The position numbers were made by a program, and so were the translations under genes. From positions 1 through 64,000 of the forward strand of contig JBAXED010000003.1 in the NCBI GenBank assembly GCA_037140615.1: DNA of 64,000 nt, written 5' to 3'. Below, piece by piece: positions 1-9,013 of this stretch. Position 1 is the first letter of the stretch. Each line of letters starts with the position of its first letter. The stretch is from CAINVV01 sp037140615 (GTDB lineage: Bacteria; Bacteroidota; Bacteroidia; Bacteroidales; Prolixibacteraceae). Under the pieces are notes generated by a model that searched no databases, was not told where the DNA came from, and saw only the letters and a list, made by a program, of their open reading frames with translations.

Positions 1-1479
1 AAATTTAAAAATCTCTACCGTCACTGGATGGAGAACATCAAAGACTGGTGTATTTCACGTCAACTTTGGTGGGGCCATCGGATACCGGTTTATTACCTGC
101 CTGACGGATCATTTGTTGTGGCAGAAACTGAAGAGAAAGCTTTGGAGCTGGCCAGGTTAAAAACTGGCAATCCCTCCTTGCCCTTATCTTCTCTTCGTCA
201 GGATGAGGATGTACTCGATACCTGGGCGTCTTCCTGGCTTTGGCCAATTTCGGTGTTTGAAAAGGAGGATCCTTCCGACACCCGTGATCTGGATTATTAT
301 TATCCCACCAACGATCTGGTCACGGCTCCTGAAATTATCTTTTTCTGGGTAGCCAGGATGGTCATAGCCGGTTATGAGTACAAGGGAACATTGCCTTTTA
401 AGAACGTCTACTTTACCGGGATCGTCCGCGATAAGCTCCGAAGAAAGATGTCCAAATCGCTGGGCAACTCTCCCGATCCGCTCGATCTGATTGAAAAATA
501 CGGGGCAGACGGCGTCAGAGTAGGGATGCTTTTGTGCTCACCTGCCGGGAACGACATCCTTTTTGATGAGTCGCTGACCGAGCAGGGGAGAGGATTCCTT
601 ACCAAAGTCTGGAACTCTTTCAGGCTAATCAACGGGTGGGAAGTTGATGCTACTATTCCTCAGCCGGAGCATTCCCGGTTAGGGATTGAGTGGTTCAGGG
701 CCAAGCTGAATGAGGCCATCCTGACGATGGATGATCATTTTGAAAAGTACCGTTTGAATGATGCTTTGCTGACCATCCATGCCACCATTCGCGACGAATT
801 CTCAGGATGGTTGCTTGAGATAATTAAGCCGGCCTATCAGCAACCTATTGATTCAAAAACATATACTGAAGTAATTGAGCTGTTGGATAAGCTTCTTAAG
901 TTGCTTCATCCTTTCATGCCCTTTATTAGTGAGGAGATCTGGCAGTTAATCGGAGAACGCAAAGGTGATGAATCGATCATGATGGCAACCTGGCCAAAAG
1001 CTTCAGCACCAAACAATGAACTTTGTGAGCGGTTCGAGTTGGCCAAGGAGCTTATTTCGGGCATCCGCAGCATCCGCAAGGAAATGGGAATTGCCATGAA
1101 AGAGGAAATTGAACTTTTCATCATTCCTGGTGAAAAGGGATATGTGCCAGAATACAATACCACTGTTTCAAAGCTGGTCAATGTTGCAAAACCTGAGATT
1201 AGTTCTGCCGAGGTTGAAGGTGCGGCTACATTTATGGTTAAAGCGACTGCCTTTTATATTCCAATAGTTGGGAATGTAGATATTGACGCAGAGATCGCCA
1301 AAATCAACGAAGATTTGTTTTACTTCCGTGGATTTCTTGAAGGGGTTGATAGAAAACTTGGCAATGAAAAATTTGTTGCCAGTGCTCCGGCTGCTGTTGT
1401 GGATCATGAAAGAAAGAAAAAAGCGGATGCTGAGGAAAAAATTAAAATTTTGGAAGATCGGCTGGCCGCAATAAAATAA
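1..1479 (+). CDS. valS: Valyl-tRNA synthetase, C-terminal part (5' end outside window)
   Basis: This class I aminoacyl-tRNA synthetase charges tRNA-Val in the cytoplasm. The reading frame is open from base 1, so the gene enters from the left; the visible 492 residues are roughly the C-terminal half of a usual ~880-residue ValRS. The visible part opens with the end of the catalytic domain (WCISRQLWWGH at visible residues 15-25). The KMSKS ATP-binding signature follows at bases 445-459. Then come the helical anticodon-binding domain and, in the last ~70 residues, a Lys/Glu-rich coiled-coil arm that binds tRNA in this family. An in-frame ATG at base 28 exists but falls inside the conserved domain, so it is not the start. 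It is convergent with the larA gene, with 78 bp between them. Confidence 0.96.
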   Translation, partial: KFKNLYRHWMENIKDWCISRQLWWGHRIPVYYLPDGSFVVAETEEKALELARLKTGNPSLPLSSLRQDEDVLDTWASSWLWPISVFEKEDPSDTRDLDYYYPTNDLVTAPEIIFFWVARMVIAGYEYKGTLPFKNVYFTGIVRDKLRRKMSKSLGNSPDPLDLIEKYGADGVRVGMLLCSPAGNDILFDESLTEQGRGFLTKVWNSFRLINGWEVDATIPQPEHSRLGIEWFRAKLNEAILTMDDHFEKYRLNDALLTIHATIRDEFSGWLLEIIKPAYQQPIDSKTYTEVIELLDKLLKLLHPFMPFISEEIWQLIGERKGDESIMMATWPKASAPNNELCERFELAKELISGIRSIRKEMGIAMKEEIELFIIPGEKGYVPEYNTTVSKLVNVAKPEISSAEVEGAATFMVKATAFYIPIVGNVDIDAEIAKINEDLFYFRGFLEGVDRKLGNEKFVASAPAAVVDHERKKKADAEEKIKILEDRLAAIK

Positions 1480-1557
1480 AAATTCAGGACTCAATAAAAG
1501 TCCTCAGACGCAATAGTCAGATCAATGAAGATATAATAAAAATCTTTGTTAGCGGCT

Positions 1558-2859
1558 TTATCCAGTAACCGGAGTACAATAAGGCCCTTCCGGAAAGACG
1601 GCAATTTTCTTTTGATCGCTAACGGCTAAATTGATTTGACTTTGAATGCGTTTTTTAATTTCGCTGGCCGGGGCATAATGGGGGTTGACTGAAAGTTGGA
1701 AAAGTTTCTCTGCCGGAATGCCTGACGTGAAGAAATGCAGATTTTGCTGACCGGTTTTTTCCAGTGCCCTGATGTGCATCTGAAACTCCCATTGATCCTT
1801 GATGAAGGAAGGGCCATTTTTAATATCCTCAATAAACCGGGAATAATTATCGGCATATTTTTTCATGATTGCTGTATATTCGGGACTTCCGATGCCTTCT
1901 GAGCAGCTGCCAAAGGATATGATTTCTCCTTGATGTTTCACTGCCGGCAAACAGCTGACGAAACCTTTGACGCATTGATAAAACGTGGTATCCAGGGGAT
2001 TTCCCCCGCAAGATGTCACCACTACATCAGCCGGTTCTGAAACTTCCGGACAACAAGCCGATTTCACATAGTCAACCGCAGCAAGGTGGGAGGCAAACAA
2101 TTCTCCGGAAACAATTGAATTGACATCTTTTTTGGTATCCAGGACGATGTTTATGGCATAATCCGGCGGACACAATCTGGCTATCGAGGTATTCTCCTCA
2201 TGACATGGATTGTCTTTTAAAATAGCACTTGTGGCATTGGGATGGCTGAGAAAAGAGAATCCGTGAAATTTCTGAACGGCATCGAGGCCAACAAGTCCTG
2301 GACAAATTGCCTTCCTTCCACCGGAAAAACCTGCCATAAAGTGAGGCTCAACCAATCCGGTGACGATACGGAATCCAGCATCAACATAATGCTTGTTCAG
2401 GCTGATTTTTGATCCGGACCAGCTTCTTCCAGGTAATTCAAGCAATTCCTCCCTGTTTTCGCAGTCATGGTCTGTAATGAAGTAATTGTTGAGGATATAC
2501 TTGCCAAACATTTGCTGATGTTCATCTCGGGTTGAAGGGCGGTGCATACCGGTCGCGACCAGAATCGTAATCTCTTCCTTTTTCACTCCGGAGGTCTCAA
2601 TCAATGCAATAAGCTCCGGCAGGAATTTTGAATAGGGGATAGGACGGGTAATATCAGACACAACGATCACTACTTTACCGGCTTTTCTGGTAAGCAGCAT
2701 TTCACCCAGTGTATTTCCGCCGATAGGCGAGGCTATGGATTCAAATAGAAGTTCAGCTGCAGATTTGGATTTGGTTTTGTATTTTGATTTGTATAAAAGG
2801 CTGTCATCCGGGAACCTGAGCAATAATTCATCCTTCCCATATTGAAAACTTACGATCAT
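1558..2859 (-). CDS. larA: Nickel-pincer lactate racemase LarA
   Basis: Interconverts D- and L-lactate by hydride transfer to a nickel-pincer nucleotide covalently held by a lysine. Of 433 residues, the family signatures are all visible: SDITRP at 68-73, TGMHRP at 103-108 (His106), and PHFMAGFSGGRK with His173 and Lys183, then His199. The His-Lys spacing (10) and Lys-His spacing (16) match the LarA of Lactiplantibacillus plantarum (His174, Lys184, His200). It lies 30 bp downstream of a lactate permease on the same strand, which supports lactate as the substrate. Cofactor synthesis genes larB, larC and larE are not in this window. Other LarA-superfamily substrates such as malate cannot be excluded by sequence alone. 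Confidence 0.85.
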   Translation of the reverse strand: MIVSFQYGKDELLLRFPDDSLLYKSKYKTKSKSAAELLFESIASPIGGNTLGEMLLTRKAGKVVIVVSDITRPIPYSKFLPELIALIETSGVKKEEITILVATGMHRPSTRDEHQQMFGKYILNNYFITDHDCENREELLELPGRSWSGSKISLNKHYVDAGFRIVTGLVEPHFMAGFSGGRKAICPGLVGLDAVQKFHGFSFLSHPNATSAILKDNPCHEENTSIARLCPPDYAINIVLDTKKDVNSIVSGELFASHLAAVDYVKSACCPEVSEPADVVVTSCGGNPLDTTFYQCVKGFVSCLPAVKHQGEIISFGSCSEGIGSPEYTAIMKKYADNYSRFIEDIKNGPSFIKDQWEFQMHIRALEKTGQQNLHFFTSGIPAEKLFQLSVNPHYAPASEIKKRIQSQINLAVSDQKKIAVFPEGPYCTPVTG

Positions 2860-2889
2860 GTTATTAATGTTAAGCCTTTACTTTTGATG

Positions 2890-4641
2890 TCAATTTATTC
2901 TCTGCTTCCTGTCCGTTTTCAGGATAAAAGTTGCAAATGTTACCAGTACACTTGCCAGTACCAACAGGTAAATGAAGCCATTAGGATTATCCGGCGTTGC
3001 CGGAATAGTCTTAGGGGAAAGTATTTGATATTCCGGAATCATCCAGCTAAACAAATAGGCCTGGCCCAGAACAATCAGGCAAATAAACAGAAGTAAGATA
3101 AAGCTATGTTTTAATGTAAACCGGAATAAATCGGATTCTTTGCCAACAAGATTACCGGCGGCGGCTGCTACGGCAATGGATTGGGGAGAAATCATCTTGC
3201 CAACCACTCCTCCCGAAGCATTTGCTGCGACGGTCAATACCGGATCTAATCCAATGGAGGTAGCAGTCGCTGACTGAAGTTTGCCAAACAGGGCATTTGC
3301 CGAAGTGTCCGATCCTGTGATGAACACTCCCAGCCAACCCAGTATTGGTGCAAAAAATGGAAATAGAATACCAGTATTAGCCAACGCTGTTGCCATGGTA
3401 ATTGTCATTCCTGAATCATTAAGTACATAGGCGAATCCCAAAACGGATGCCACTGTTATAATCGAGTATTTCAATTGGTTGAAAGTCGACCGAAAGATTT
3501 TTATTCCTTCGCTGAACTTCAGACCAACGAGCGGTATGGCGATAATGGCCGACAGGAAAATGGATGTACCTGCGGCTGACAGGTAATTGAATTTGAAAAT
3601 ATGGGGAAGCAAGTTGTTGTTTTTATCAGCAATAGCATTGTGAAGTCCGGGCATTTCGAATTGTATCATGCCCAAAGAGTTGAAAAGCTGTTTGACTGGT
3701 TGCAATCCCCAGGCGATAACCAAAATTGTAAGTAAGATGAAGGGCGACCAAGCCCTTACAATTTCTGCTGTCGAATAATGGTGTGAGGCATGAATTGTCG
3801 GAACAGGTTCGTTTGGAAAGCGCCAGATATTCCTGGGTTTCCAAAATCTAAGGCAAATGATCAGGCAGATAATAGAGCCAATGCCGGCAATAATATCCGG
3901 CAAGGCCGGTCCAAGGTAGTTAGACGAAAACCATTGAAGGAAAGCAAATGAGCCTCCTGATACCAGTACAGCCGGTAAAACTTCCATCGCTTTTTTGAAT
4001 CCCGACATGATCCAGACGATGTAAAATGGAAGCAATAGTGAAAGGAATGGCAATGTTCTGCCAATCATCTGCGAAATAGCCATTTCGGGGATGCCAGATA
4101 CTTGTGATGCAACAGTAATTGGTATTCCTATGGAGCCAAAAGCCACGGGGGCAGTATTGGCAATCAGACAAATACCGGCAGCATACAGCGGATTAAAGCC
4201 CAATCCGGCCAGCATGGCAGCAGTGATGGCTACAGGCGCACCGAATCCGGCAGTTCCTTCCAGAAATGAACCGAATGAAAAAGCAATAAGCAATGCCTGA
4301 ATTCTTCTGTCTGAAGTAACGGAAGCCATAAAATGTTTGATGATCTCAAGCTGGCCGCTTTTAACTGTGATGTTGAAAAGAAATACGGCAGAAAGGATGA
4401 TCCAGCAGATTGGAAACAGACCATACATGACACCGTTGGCAGTCGACAGAAGTGCTAGCTTGACAGGCATTCCATAAACAGCGACAGCGATAATAATTCC
4501 GCAGGACACTGCCACTAAACTAGCCTTATATCCCTTCATTTTTCTGATGATCAAAGCCCAAAAAATGGCCAGAATTGGAAGAATGGCGACCAATGCTGAA
4601 AGGACAATATTATTAAACGGATCTATGACTTGAACCCACAT
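2890..4641 (-). CDS. lctP: L-lactate permease family transporter (LctP/LldP)
   Basis: An inner-membrane carrier of 583 residues that takes up lactate or glycolate with protons. Almost the whole protein is hydrophobic, with at least a dozen membrane segments. Family motifs are visible: a Gly-rich GSFLEGTAGFGAPVAI stretch about residues 123-138, a TGSDTSANALFG stretch in the C-terminal half, and SPQSIAVA. The start gives MWVQVIDPFNN, typical of the family. It precedes larA by 30 bp, so the pair forms a lactate uptake and racemisation operon. Its 3' end and larA share no terminator. The annotation is firm at family level; lactate specificity is supported by the neighbour. Confidence 0.9.
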   Translation of the reverse strand: MWVQVIDPFNNIVLSALVAILPILAIFWALIIRKMKGYKASLVAVSCGIIIAVAVYGMPVKLALLSTANGVMYGLFPICWIILSAVFLFNITVKSGQLEIIKHFMASVTSDRRIQALLIAFSFGSFLEGTAGFGAPVAITAAMLAGLGFNPLYAAGICLIANTAPVAFGSIGIPITVASQVSGIPEMAISQMIGRTLPFLSLLLPFYIVWIMSGFKKAMEVLPAVLVSGGSFAFLQWFSSNYLGPALPDIIAGIGSIICLIICLRFWKPRNIWRFPNEPVPTIHASHHYSTAEIVRAWSPFILLTILVIAWGLQPVKQLFNSLGMIQFEMPGLHNAIADKNNNLLPHIFKFNYLSAAGTSIFLSAIIAIPLVGLKFSEGIKIFRSTFNQLKYSIITVASVLGFAYVLNDSGMTITMATALANTGILFPFFAPILGWLGVFITGSDTSANALFGKLQSATATSIGLDPVLTVAANASGGVVGKMISPQSIAVAAAAGNLVGKESDLFRFTLKHSFILLLFICLIVLGQAYLFSWMIPEYQILSPKTIPATPDNPNGFIYLLVLASVLVTFATFILKTDRKQRIN

Positions 4642-4736
4642 TTAAGCTAATTAGAGAGAGTTAAAAAGAATGATTCGTAAATGTATAGTTAAAATTTTTA
4701 TCAGAGTAGCTTGAAGACTAAGAACAGCAAAAAAAC

Positions 4737-4783
4737 AAGCCGGAATATTGATGAATAAAACAAATTCATCAATATTCCGGCTT
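4737..4783 (-). terminator. Rho-independent terminator of ald
   Basis: A perfect 20-bp inverted repeat (arms 4737-4756 and 4764-4783) with a 7-base loop. Read on the minus strand it follows the alanine dehydrogenase stop codon by about 40 bases and is followed by a run of T (plus-strand A run at 4729-4735). It separates ald from the lctP-larA operon. Confidence 0.85.
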
Positions 4784-4824
4784 ACTATGTGGCTATGGAT
4801 CCGGACTTATGTCATCTCAACGGC

Positions 4825-5940
4825 TTAATGCAATACTTCTTCAACCTGGCAATAAGGTAGACCCCAAGCCTCGGCTACACCCTTGTAAACCACTTTCCCG
4901 TTGACAACATTAAGGCCTTTGCGCAATGCCTTGTCTTCGGTACAAGCCTTCTTCCAGCCTTGTGCTGCAAGACTGATGGCATAAGGAAGTGTGGCATTTG
5001 TAAGGGCTATGGTAGAAGTACGCGGAACGGCTCCCGGCATATTTGCAACAGTATAATGGATCACTTCATCTACCACATAAGTGGGATGATCGTGGGTGGA
5101 AGGTACAGTCGTTTCGATGCAACCACCCTGATCGACGGCAACGTCGACCATCACTGTTCCCGGATTCATGGTTTTAAGCATGTCTTTAGTTACCAGGAAC
5201 GGAGCTTTTGCCCCTGGAATTAGCACTGCGCCAATAATAAGGTCACTTACCTGTACCTGAGAACGTATGTTGTAATCGTTTGACATCTGAGTTTTTACAT
5301 TGGCAGGCATGATGTCATCCAGGTAACGAAGACGTTTCAGGCTGATATCCATGATCGTCACGTCGGCACCTAGTCCGGCTGCCATTTTCGCTGCTTCTGT
5401 TCCAACGATTCCACCGCCAAGGATCAAAACTTTTGCAGGCAGAACACCGGGAACACCTCCAAGCAACATGCCCCGGCCTCCGAAGGTTTTTTCAAGGTAT
5501 TTGGCTCCTTCGTGTATAGACATCCGCCCGGCAACCTCCGACATTGGAATCAGAAGTGGGAGAGAGCGGTCGTCAAGTTCGACAGTCTCATATGCCAGAC
5601 AAACTGCTTTGCGGTTGATCATGGCATGCGTGAGTACTTCGGAGGAAGCAAAATGGAAGTAGGTGTAAACCAGCTGACCTGCTTTGATCAGTGAATATTC
5701 TGATTCGATGGGTTCTTTCACTTTAACGATCATGTCTGCTATGGCATATACCTCTTCAATGGTTTTCAGGATTGTGCCTCCTGCTGCTGTATATTCTGCA
5801 TCGGCAAAACCGCTGCCGTTTCCAGCAGTAGCCTGAATGTAAACTTTATTTCCTTTTTTAACCAGTTCCACAACTCCGGCAGGAGTTAGGGCAACGCGGT
5901 TTTCATTGTTCTTAATTTCTTTGGGTAATCCGATTATCAT
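4825..5940 (-). CDS. ald: Alanine dehydrogenase
   Basis: NAD-dependent oxidative deamination of L-alanine to pyruvate and ammonia, or the reverse reductive amination. The 371-residue length is standard. Substrate-binding Arg15 and Lys75 and catalytic His96 sit at the family positions. The NAD-binding GGGIVG loop is at residues 175-180 in a Rossmann domain. The start ATG at 5940 is about 20 bases after a TAATTTTG promoter element on the minus strand, and a strong terminator follows, so this is a single-gene unit. It is next to lactate genes, which fits entry of both lactate and alanine at pyruvate, but no shared transcription is visible. Confidence 0.95.
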   Translation of the reverse strand: MIIGLPKEIKNNENRVALTPAGVVELVKKGNKVYIQATAGNGSGFADAEYTAAGGTILKTIEEVYAIADMIVKVKEPIESEYSLIKAGQLVYTYFHFASSEVLTHAMINRKAVCLAYETVELDDRSLPLLIPMSEVAGRMSIHEGAKYLEKTFGGRGMLLGGVPGVLPAKVLILGGGIVGTEAAKMAAGLGADVTIMDISLKRLRYLDDIMPANVKTQMSNDYNIRSQVQVSDLIIGAVLIPGAKAPFLVTKDMLKTMNPGTVMVDVAVDQGGCIETTVPSTHDHPTYVVDEVIHYTVANMPGAVPRTSTIALTNATLPYAISLAAQGWKKACTEDKALRKGLNVVNGKVVYKGVAEAWGLPYCQVEEVLH

Positions 5941-5962
5941 GGGTTCTAAATTTATTTGGATA

Positions 5963-5970
5963 CAAAATTA
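5963..5970 (-). promoter_or_regulatory. Bacteroidota -7 element for ald
   Basis: The minus strand reads TAATTTTG, an exact TAnnTTTG match, ending 22 bases before the ald start codon. No clear -33 box was found. Confidence 0.5.
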
Positions 5971-6139
5971 AGCAAAGAATCAACCATCTAACCATGACTA
6001 AATCCCATATATTTATGGGTATTAATTGTTTTACAGTTGGACAGTAACTCAGGTTGTTTGGTATTCAATTTTAAAAATATCGGTCTGTTTCTTAACAAAA
6101 AGAAAGCATTTGAGGCTAAATAGAGAATAATTATAATTG

Positions 6140-6147
6140 TATCTTTG
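6140..6147 (+). promoter_or_regulatory. Bacteroidota -7 element for the aminotransferase gene
   Basis: TATCTTTG matches TAnnTTTG exactly and lies 26 bases before the ATG at 6174, giving a short leader. Confidence 0.5.
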
Positions 6148-6173
6148 GCGCAGACAAATTAGAAAAATACTTA

Positions 6174-7379
6174 ATGCCTGCAATATCAAACAGAGGAGAG
6201 GAGTTGCCTGAATCGGCCATCAGAAAGCTTGTGCCTTATGCAGAAAAGGCCAAATCGCTGGGGCGTAAGGTTTACCATCTGAATATCGGTCAGCCAGATA
6301 TCAAAACGCCGCAACATGCCATCGAAAGGATCCGCAATTTCAATTTCGACCTGATTCCATATGGCCATTCATTTGGCAATGACACCTACCGGGCAAAACT
6401 GGCGCAGTACTACCGGGATCGCAATCTGGAGGTGGATGCTTCCCAGATATTGATTACCACCGGTGGATCTGAGGCGATCTCCTTCGCTTTCATGGTCTGT
6501 TTCAATCCGGGTGAAGAGGTAATCATTCCGGAACCTTTTTATGCAAATTATCAGTCTTTTGCAATAGCCAATAATGTTGTCATCAAGCCACTTACATCCA
6601 ATATAGAAAATGGATTTCAATTGCCTTCAATCGCTGAATTTGAAAAGGTAATTGGTCCAAATACCAAAGGAATATTTATCTGTAATCCAAACAATCCAAC
6701 TGGATATGTTTACAGTCGGGAGGAATTGCTTCAACTTCAGGAACTTGTTCTGAAATATGACCTTTTCCTCATTGCGGATGAAGTGTACAGCGAATTTGTC
6801 TACGATGGGAAATTGCACTATTCGGTATTGGAACTAAATCGTATCCGGGAAAATGTTGTCATGGTTGATTCCGTTTCGAAGCGTTTCTCGGCCTGTGGTA
6901 TTCGTATTGGTTCTCTGGTTTCCAAAAACAAGAAGGTGATTCAGACAATCGCCAAACTTGCCATGGCCAGATTGTGTCCGCCAATGCTTGGCCAGGTTGT
7001 AGCTGAGGCTGCTGTTGATTCGCCTCCTGAATACATGGAGGATGTGTATATTGAATACCTGCAACGAAGGGACTATTTTATCAAAGCACTGAATGAAATT
7101 GATGGGGTGTATTCTCCTATGCCAATGGGAGCATTTTACTCTATGGTACAATTGCCTATCGACGACAGCGACCGGTTTTGCCAATGGATGCTGGAAGAGT
7201 TTGAGCACAAGGGAGCAACAGTGATGATGGCCCCCGCTTCAGGTTTTTATTCAACTCCCGGAATAGGAAGCAACCAGGTTCGTGTCGCTTACGTTTTGAA
7301 CAGGGAAGATCTTAAGGAGGCTGTCGAATGTCTCAAAGAGGCTCTGGAGGTTTATCCCGGAAGGGTTGCCATAAAATAG
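6174..7379 (+). CDS. Class I/II pyridoxal-phosphate aminotransferase
   Basis: A 401-residue fold-type I aminotransferase of the AspC-like group, transferring the amino group of an amino acid to a 2-oxoacid in the cytoplasm. Visible landmarks are the N-terminal LNIGQPDI substrate segment (36-43), NPNNPTG at 171-177, ADEVYSEF with Asp202 that binds the PLP pyridine nitrogen, the PLP Schiff-base lysine Lys236 in SVSKRFSACG, and a C-terminal Arg region. Length is normal. The substrate cannot be fixed from sequence; aspartate, aromatic amino acids and alanine are all possible. Adjacent, divergent alanine dehydrogenase is suggestive of alanine/pyruvate chemistry but no more than that. Confidence 0.88.
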   Translation: MPAISNRGEELPESAIRKLVPYAEKAKSLGRKVYHLNIGQPDIKTPQHAIERIRNFNFDLIPYGHSFGNDTYRAKLAQYYRDRNLEVDASQILITTGGSEAISFAFMVCFNPGEEVIIPEPFYANYQSFAIANNVVIKPLTSNIENGFQLPSIAEFEKVIGPNTKGIFICNPNNPTGYVYSREELLQLQELVLKYDLFLIADEVYSEFVYDGKLHYSVLELNRIRENVVMVDSVSKRFSACGIRIGSLVSKNKKVIQTIAKLAMARLCPPMLGQVVAEAAVDSPPEYMEDVYIEYLQRRDYFIKALNEIDGVYSPMPMGAFYSMVQLPIDDSDRFCQWMLEEFEHKGATVMMAPASGFYSTPGIGSNQVRVAYVLNREDLKEAVECLKEALEVYPGRVAIK

Positions 7380-7411
7380 AAGAAGCGGGATTTACCCGCT
7401 TCTTCTATTTT
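7373..7411. terminator. Bidirectional terminator between aminotransferase and exuT
   Basis: A perfect 17-bp inverted repeat (7373-7389 and 7395-7411) with a 5-base ATTTA loop. The stem has a GC core (GAAGAAGCGGG) flanked by an A tract on the left and a T tract on the right, so it can end transcription of both convergent genes. It overlaps the aminotransferase stop codon. Confidence 0.88.
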
Positions 7412-7424
7412 AAACTGTTCCTTT

Positions 7425-8951
7425 TTACAAATCGACCTTCTTAAATTTTGGAACGAGTGTATGCATTACAAACCAGGCCATCAGGTATGCTAAAGCACAA
7501 AAGCCAAACACCCAGGTATAAGCTATCGTCATATTCCCCTGAACAATGGGAACCTGAATGCTTTTTATCTGATCAAACAGACCGGGATCAATAGCTTGTA
7601 ATTGTGCCACAACTTCTTTTGGAAGATTTCCCAGTTCGCTGGTATTTAGGTTGATCAAATCGCCACGCTTGTTGAATAACTGCATTGAACGAATTTTTTC
7701 AATGTATTCGGTGAGCTGAGTAGATTGAGAGGCAACCCATGATTTTGCAATTCCTGCATGACGGTAGGCATCAAAAACCCACCCGGCCGATTTATTTACG
7801 ACAATACCGCCCATGGCACCGGCCATTCCGCCGATTCCTGTGACGCTTGCAACAGCCTTGTTGGGAAACATATCAGAAACAGTAGTGAAGATATTGGCAG
7901 ACCAGGCTTGGTGGGCAGCTGTTCCGATACCAATGATAAGAACCGGAAACCACATGCTGTATGCCCCAAGATATTGTGCGCTTAATACCACCAATGGAAA
8001 CATGGCGATGGTGAGCATTGCTTTCATCCGGCCGGCATAGGGTTCATATCCTTTGTTGATATAATACATAGGGAACCATCCTCCACCGATACTTCCAATT
8101 GAAGACATCATATACAGTACTGCCAAAGGAAAAGCAATATCCATTCCGGTTAATCCATATTGTGCTTTCATGTAGGCAGGTAACCAGAATAAGAAGAACC
8201 ACCATACTCCGTCTGTCATAAATTTACCAAAGCTAAAAGCCCAGGTTTGTTTGTATTTAAGCAGCTTAAACCAGGAAACTTTTTCTTTTGCTGAGCCGTC
8301 ACTGTTGGTTTTTTCAGGTACGTTGTCTGCATTGATGTATGCAAATTCGGCTGCTCCTATGCGTTTGCTTCTGGTTGGAATTTCATAAAGCCAGAACCAA
8401 AAAATCAGCCAAAGAAAACCGATCCCTCCAATAATCAGAAAAGCTGCCTCCCAGCCCAGATGGTCAGCAATCCATGGAACGGTTAACGGTGCAAGAATAG
8501 CTCCAACATTGGTTCCTGAATTAAAGATGCCTGTTGCCAGTGCACGTTCCTTTTTTGGAAACCATTCGGCCATAGTTTTTATGGCTGCAGGGAAGTTTCC
8601 TGCTTCACCAAAACCAAGTACACCACGAGCAAACATGAACCCGCCAGTACTTTTAGCTAAGGCGTGAACCATTGCTCCTATAGACCAGATGATTAGCGCC
8701 CAGGCATAACCCAGTTTGGTGCCCAACCAGTCAATCAACCGACCGGCAAAAAGCATGGAGATGGCATAAACAAACTGGAAAACCGATACAATGTTGGCAT
8801 AATCTGAATCGCTCCAGTTGAATTGGACTTCAAGCCGGTCTTTCAACAGACTTAGAACCTGTCTGTCGAGGTAGTTAACAGTGGTTGCAAAAAAGACCAA
8901 CGCACAAATTGTCCATCTGTATTTTCCTATCTTTTCCGATAGATTGTTCAT
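7425..8951 (-). CDS. exuT: MFS hexuronate transporter (ExuT-like, anion:cation symporter family)
   Basis: An inner-membrane major facilitator of 508 residues, likely importing glucuronate and galacturonate with protons. The opening shows the family pattern NYLDRQVLS in helix 1 and the loop 2-3 motif GRLIDWLGTKLGYAW. Helix 4 carries the RGVLGFGEAGNFPAAIK stretch typical of ExuT/hexuronate carriers. About 12 membrane segments are visible. An insertion of about 70 polar residues lies between the last helices (LTEYIEKIRSMQLF onward), longer than in E. coli ExuT. It is the last gene of the leftward arm exuT-uxaC-uxaE, 48 bp after uxaC, which supports uronate as substrate. Confidence 0.85.
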   Translation of the reverse strand: MNNLSEKIGKYRWTICALVFFATTVNYLDRQVLSLLKDRLEVQFNWSDSDYANIVSVFQFVYAISMLFAGRLIDWLGTKLGYAWALIIWSIGAMVHALAKSTGGFMFARGVLGFGEAGNFPAAIKTMAEWFPKKERALATGIFNSGTNVGAILAPLTVPWIADHLGWEAAFLIIGGIGFLWLIFWFWLYEIPTRSKRIGAAEFAYINADNVPEKTNSDGSAKEKVSWFKLLKYKQTWAFSFGKFMTDGVWWFFLFWLPAYMKAQYGLTGMDIAFPLAVLYMMSSIGSIGGGWFPMYYINKGYEPYAGRMKAMLTIAMFPLVVLSAQYLGAYSMWFPVLIIGIGTAAHQAWSANIFTTVSDMFPNKAVASVTGIGGMAGAMGGIVVNKSAGWVFDAYRHAGIAKSWVASQSTQLTEYIEKIRSMQLFNKRGDLINLNTSELGNLPKEVVAQLQAIDPGLFDQIKSIQVPIVQGNMTIAYTWVFGFCALAYLMAWFVMHTLVPKFKKVDL

Positions 8952-8976
8952 TTTTAAACGGGTTTAGTTATTGATT

Positions 8977-9013
8977 ACTATTTGGTCACTTTCAAAATTC
9001 TATTTGGTCACTT
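8977..9013. repeat. Short direct repeat at the uxaC 3' end
   Basis: CTATTTGGTCACTT occurs twice, 22 bases apart. The right copy encodes the last uxaC codons (EVTK and stop) and the left copy lies in the gap before exuT. Variants (TTTAGTCACTTT) recur in the next gap at 10486-10520. It looks like a local duplication. Confidence 0.6.

Noticed and set aside
1486..1504. AGGACT / AGTCCT hairpin between valS and larA as terminator
   Set aside because: The stem is only 6 bp, with no T run on either side, so I do not call it.
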